DNA of 6,440 bases from Oscillospiraceae bacterium (GTDB lineage Bacteria > Bacillota > Clostridia > Oscillospirales > Oscillospiraceae). A program made the translations under genes and the position numbers. The notes below the pieces were generated by a model. The model had not been told where the DNA came from. It worked only from the letters and a program-made list of their open reading frames with translations, and did not search any database. Positions within the stretch are counted from its first letter, which is position 1; the number at the start of each line of letters is the position of its first letter. Positions 4,978 through 6,440 of the stretch are shown here, one piece after another. The stretch spans positions 1 to 6,440 of the forward strand of contig CACXHI010000154.1 in the NCBI GenBank assembly GCA_902767395.1, given 5' to 3'.

Positions 4978-6440
4978 TTATTTCTCGACCACGCAGGTCT
5001 CGCCCAAAAGCGCGCGCAGCTCCTCTACCATCACGGTTTCCGGGACGCAGGTTGTCCCGCGACGGCAGCCCGTATCGGCAAAGTACAGAATCGCCGGTAC
5101 GCTGCCGGGGAACATATTGAGAATGGCCTTCGTCTTTGCGTATTTCAGGCTGTCCTCCGAGGGAAGCTTCAGATAGAGCTTGCCGCAGGGACGGACGCAA
5201 TTCAGCTTTGGCCGGTACTTGCCCTTGCCCGCGTCGGCATACGACTGAACGTCCATCACCAGATTCGCAATGAGCTGCGTTGGCTTATCGTCGCGCAGAG
5301 AGACGCGTCCCTCCAACGCCACCGCAGCACCGGGGATCAGAAGCGATTCGTATTTGGACAGCGTCGCGGAAAAAACCAGCACCTCCACAGTAGCCGTATC
5401 ATCCTCAAGCGTCACGTAGGCCATCATACTGTTGTTTCGAGTGGTCTTGGTTGTAACGGCCTGCACAACCCCGCAGACCGTCACGATCTCGCCGTCGCGG
5501 AAGGAGGCGTTTTCTCCCGCTACCTCCAAAATGGGGACCGCTGCGGTCTTTCGCAGGGCGGCACGGTACTTGTCCATTGGATGCCCGGAAATATAGAGCC
5601 CCGTGGTCTGCTTTTCGTCGTTCAGGATCGTAAACAGATCCTGCTCGGGAATCTCCGGGATCTGAACCGTCATGTCAGACGCATGATCCTCCAGACTGTC
5701 AAAGAGACTGACCTGACCGCTCAGATTTTTCTTCTCCTGCGTTGTGATCCAGCCGATGACCGATTCGTAAACCGCCAAGAGTTGGCTCCGATGGTAGCCG
5801 AAGCAGTCCATTGCGCCGCATTTAATCAGGTTTTCCACCGCGCGCTTGTTCAGCTCCGTCTCGCGCAGGCGCTTGCAGAAATCAGTGATGCCGGTAAACG
5901 GTCCGTTCGTCTCCCGCTCCGCGACCATTTTGCGAATCAGGCCTCGTCCGACGTTCTTCACCGCACCGAGGCCGAAACGGATTGCCCCTTCCTCCACGGT
6001 GAACACGTCCTCAGACCGATTCACGTCCGGCGGAAGAATCCCGATTCCAAGCTCCTTGCACTCTGAAATATACCACGCGACCTTTTCGGTGTCGGAAAGC
6101 ATGGAGGTCATCAGGGCCGCCATATACTGCCGGGGATAGTGGCATTTCAGCCACGCCGTCTCATAGCTGACCTTTGCGTAGCAGACGGCGTGCGCTTTGT
6201 TGAAGGCATAGTTTGCAAAGTCCAGAATTTCGCTGTAAATCTTCTGCGCGGCCTGCTCGGATACGCCGTTGGCAATCGCGCCGGGGATCTCTCGCGCAGG
6301 GTCGCCGTATACGAAGGCCTGCTGCTCCTGCACGATGACGTTCTGCTTCTTTTTGGAGATGGCACGGCGCATATTATCCGCCTGCCCCAGCGTATAACCG
6401 CCCAGCTTTCGGAAAATCTCGATCACCTGCTCCTGATAGA
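4978..6440 (-). CDS. dnaE: DNA polymerase III alpha subunit (DnaE1 type), C-terminal part
   Basis: The last 486 residues or so of a replicative DNA polymerase III alpha subunit; the 5' end lies beyond the high-coordinate edge. Reading starts at YQEQVIEIFRKLGGYTLGQAD, the well-known end of the polymerase domain, followed by MRRAISKKK and the FNKAHAVCYA segment of the fingers region. Next come the helix-hairpin-helix DNA-binding region (about 5988-5797, including FGLGAVKNVG and LIKCGAMDCFG), a linker with a possible beta-clamp-binding peptide (QVSLFDSL, near 5712-5689), and an OB-fold (about 5490-5257). The C-terminal domain ends at a TAA at 4978. This order matches DnaE, not PolC, which carries its exonuclease and OB-fold elsewhere. 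The tail has several cysteines not typical in my memory of the family. Any ATG or GTG near 6426 is internal, not a true start. A terminator follows at 4907-4930, so it is transcribed apart from the downstream operon. Confidence 0.95.
   Translation of the reverse strand, partial: YQEQVIEIFRKLGGYTLGQADNMRRAISKKKQNVIVQEQQAFVYGDPAREIPGAIANGVSEQAAQKIYSEILDFANYAFNKAHAVCYAKVSYETAWLKCHYPRQYMAALMTSMLSDTEKVAWYISECKELGIGILPPDVNRSEDVFTVEEGAIRFGLGAVKNVGRGLIRKMVAERETNGPFTGITDFCKRLRETELNKRAVENLIKCGAMDCFGYHRSQLLAVYESVIGWITTQEKKNLSGQVSLFDSLEDHASDMTVQIPEIPEQDLFTILNDEKQTTGLYISGHPMDKYRAALRKTAAVPILEVAGENASFRDGEIVTVCGVVQAVTTKTTRNNSMMAYVTLEDDTATVEVLVFSATLSKYESLLIPGAAVALEGRVSLRDDKPTQLIANLVMDVQSYADAGKGKYRPKLNCVRPCGKLYLKLPSEDSLKYAKTKAILNMFPGSVPAILYFADTGCRRGTTCVPETVMVEELRALLGETCVVEK

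Noticed and set aside
4942..6066. A long plus-strand open frame of 374 codons opposite dnaE
   Set aside because: It is the antisense shadow of a clearly conserved dnaE frame. Its product is rich in His, Arg and Gln with no recognisable domain, as expected of mirrored GC-rich codons.
6424..6426. A GTG at 6426 as the start of a separate short gene
   Set aside because: The frame continues upstream to the window edge as YQEQ, giving the canonical DnaE motif YQEQV. It is an internal valine codon of a truncated dnaE.

Overview
The window looks like chromosomal core DNA from a fairly GC-rich Gram-positive of the class Clostridia, most likely an Oscillospiraceae/Ruminococcaceae-type gut lineage. This rests on a DnaE1-type replicative polymerase, a YqhQ (DUF1385) gene directly before prmC, a Gram-positive lipoprotein signal and purine-rich AGGAGG ribosome binding sites. 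The assignment is inferred from gene content and style, not from any search. All six genes lie on the minus strand, so transcription runs from high to low coordinates. There is no mobile element, CRISPR array, tRNA or rRNA.

Region by region, in transcription order: (1) 6440-4978 is the C-terminal part of dnaE, with its 5' end outside the window. (2) 4977-4821 is a short junction. It holds an intrinsic terminator for dnaE (4907-4930), an AT-rich patch with A-tracts, an extended -10 promoter (4857-4885) and a perfect 12-bp palindrome (4829-4840) in the predicted leader of the next gene. (3) 4820-3501 encodes a secreted lipoprotein with calcium-loop-like DxDxDG motifs of the FG-GAP/VCBS type. 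(4) 3456-2770 and 2782-1307 encode an OmpR-family response regulator and its HAMP sensor kinase, with overlapping reading frames. (5) 1286-213 encodes the YqhQ/DUF1385 membrane protein. (6) 219-1 is the start of prmC, the release factor glutamine methyltransferase, cut by the window edge.

From the lipoprotein gene to prmC the gaps are 44 bp, a 13-bp overlap, 20 bp and a 7-bp overlap, and I see no internal terminator. They therefore look like one operon driven from the promoter near 4860. The most interesting idea is that the lipoprotein and the two-component system form one envelope-sensing unit co-transcribed with housekeeping membrane and translation genes. Each gene family is individually familiar, and I see no strong evidence of a wholly new system. 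The palindrome in the leader and the linkage of a signalling cassette to yqhQ-prmC deserve a second look.
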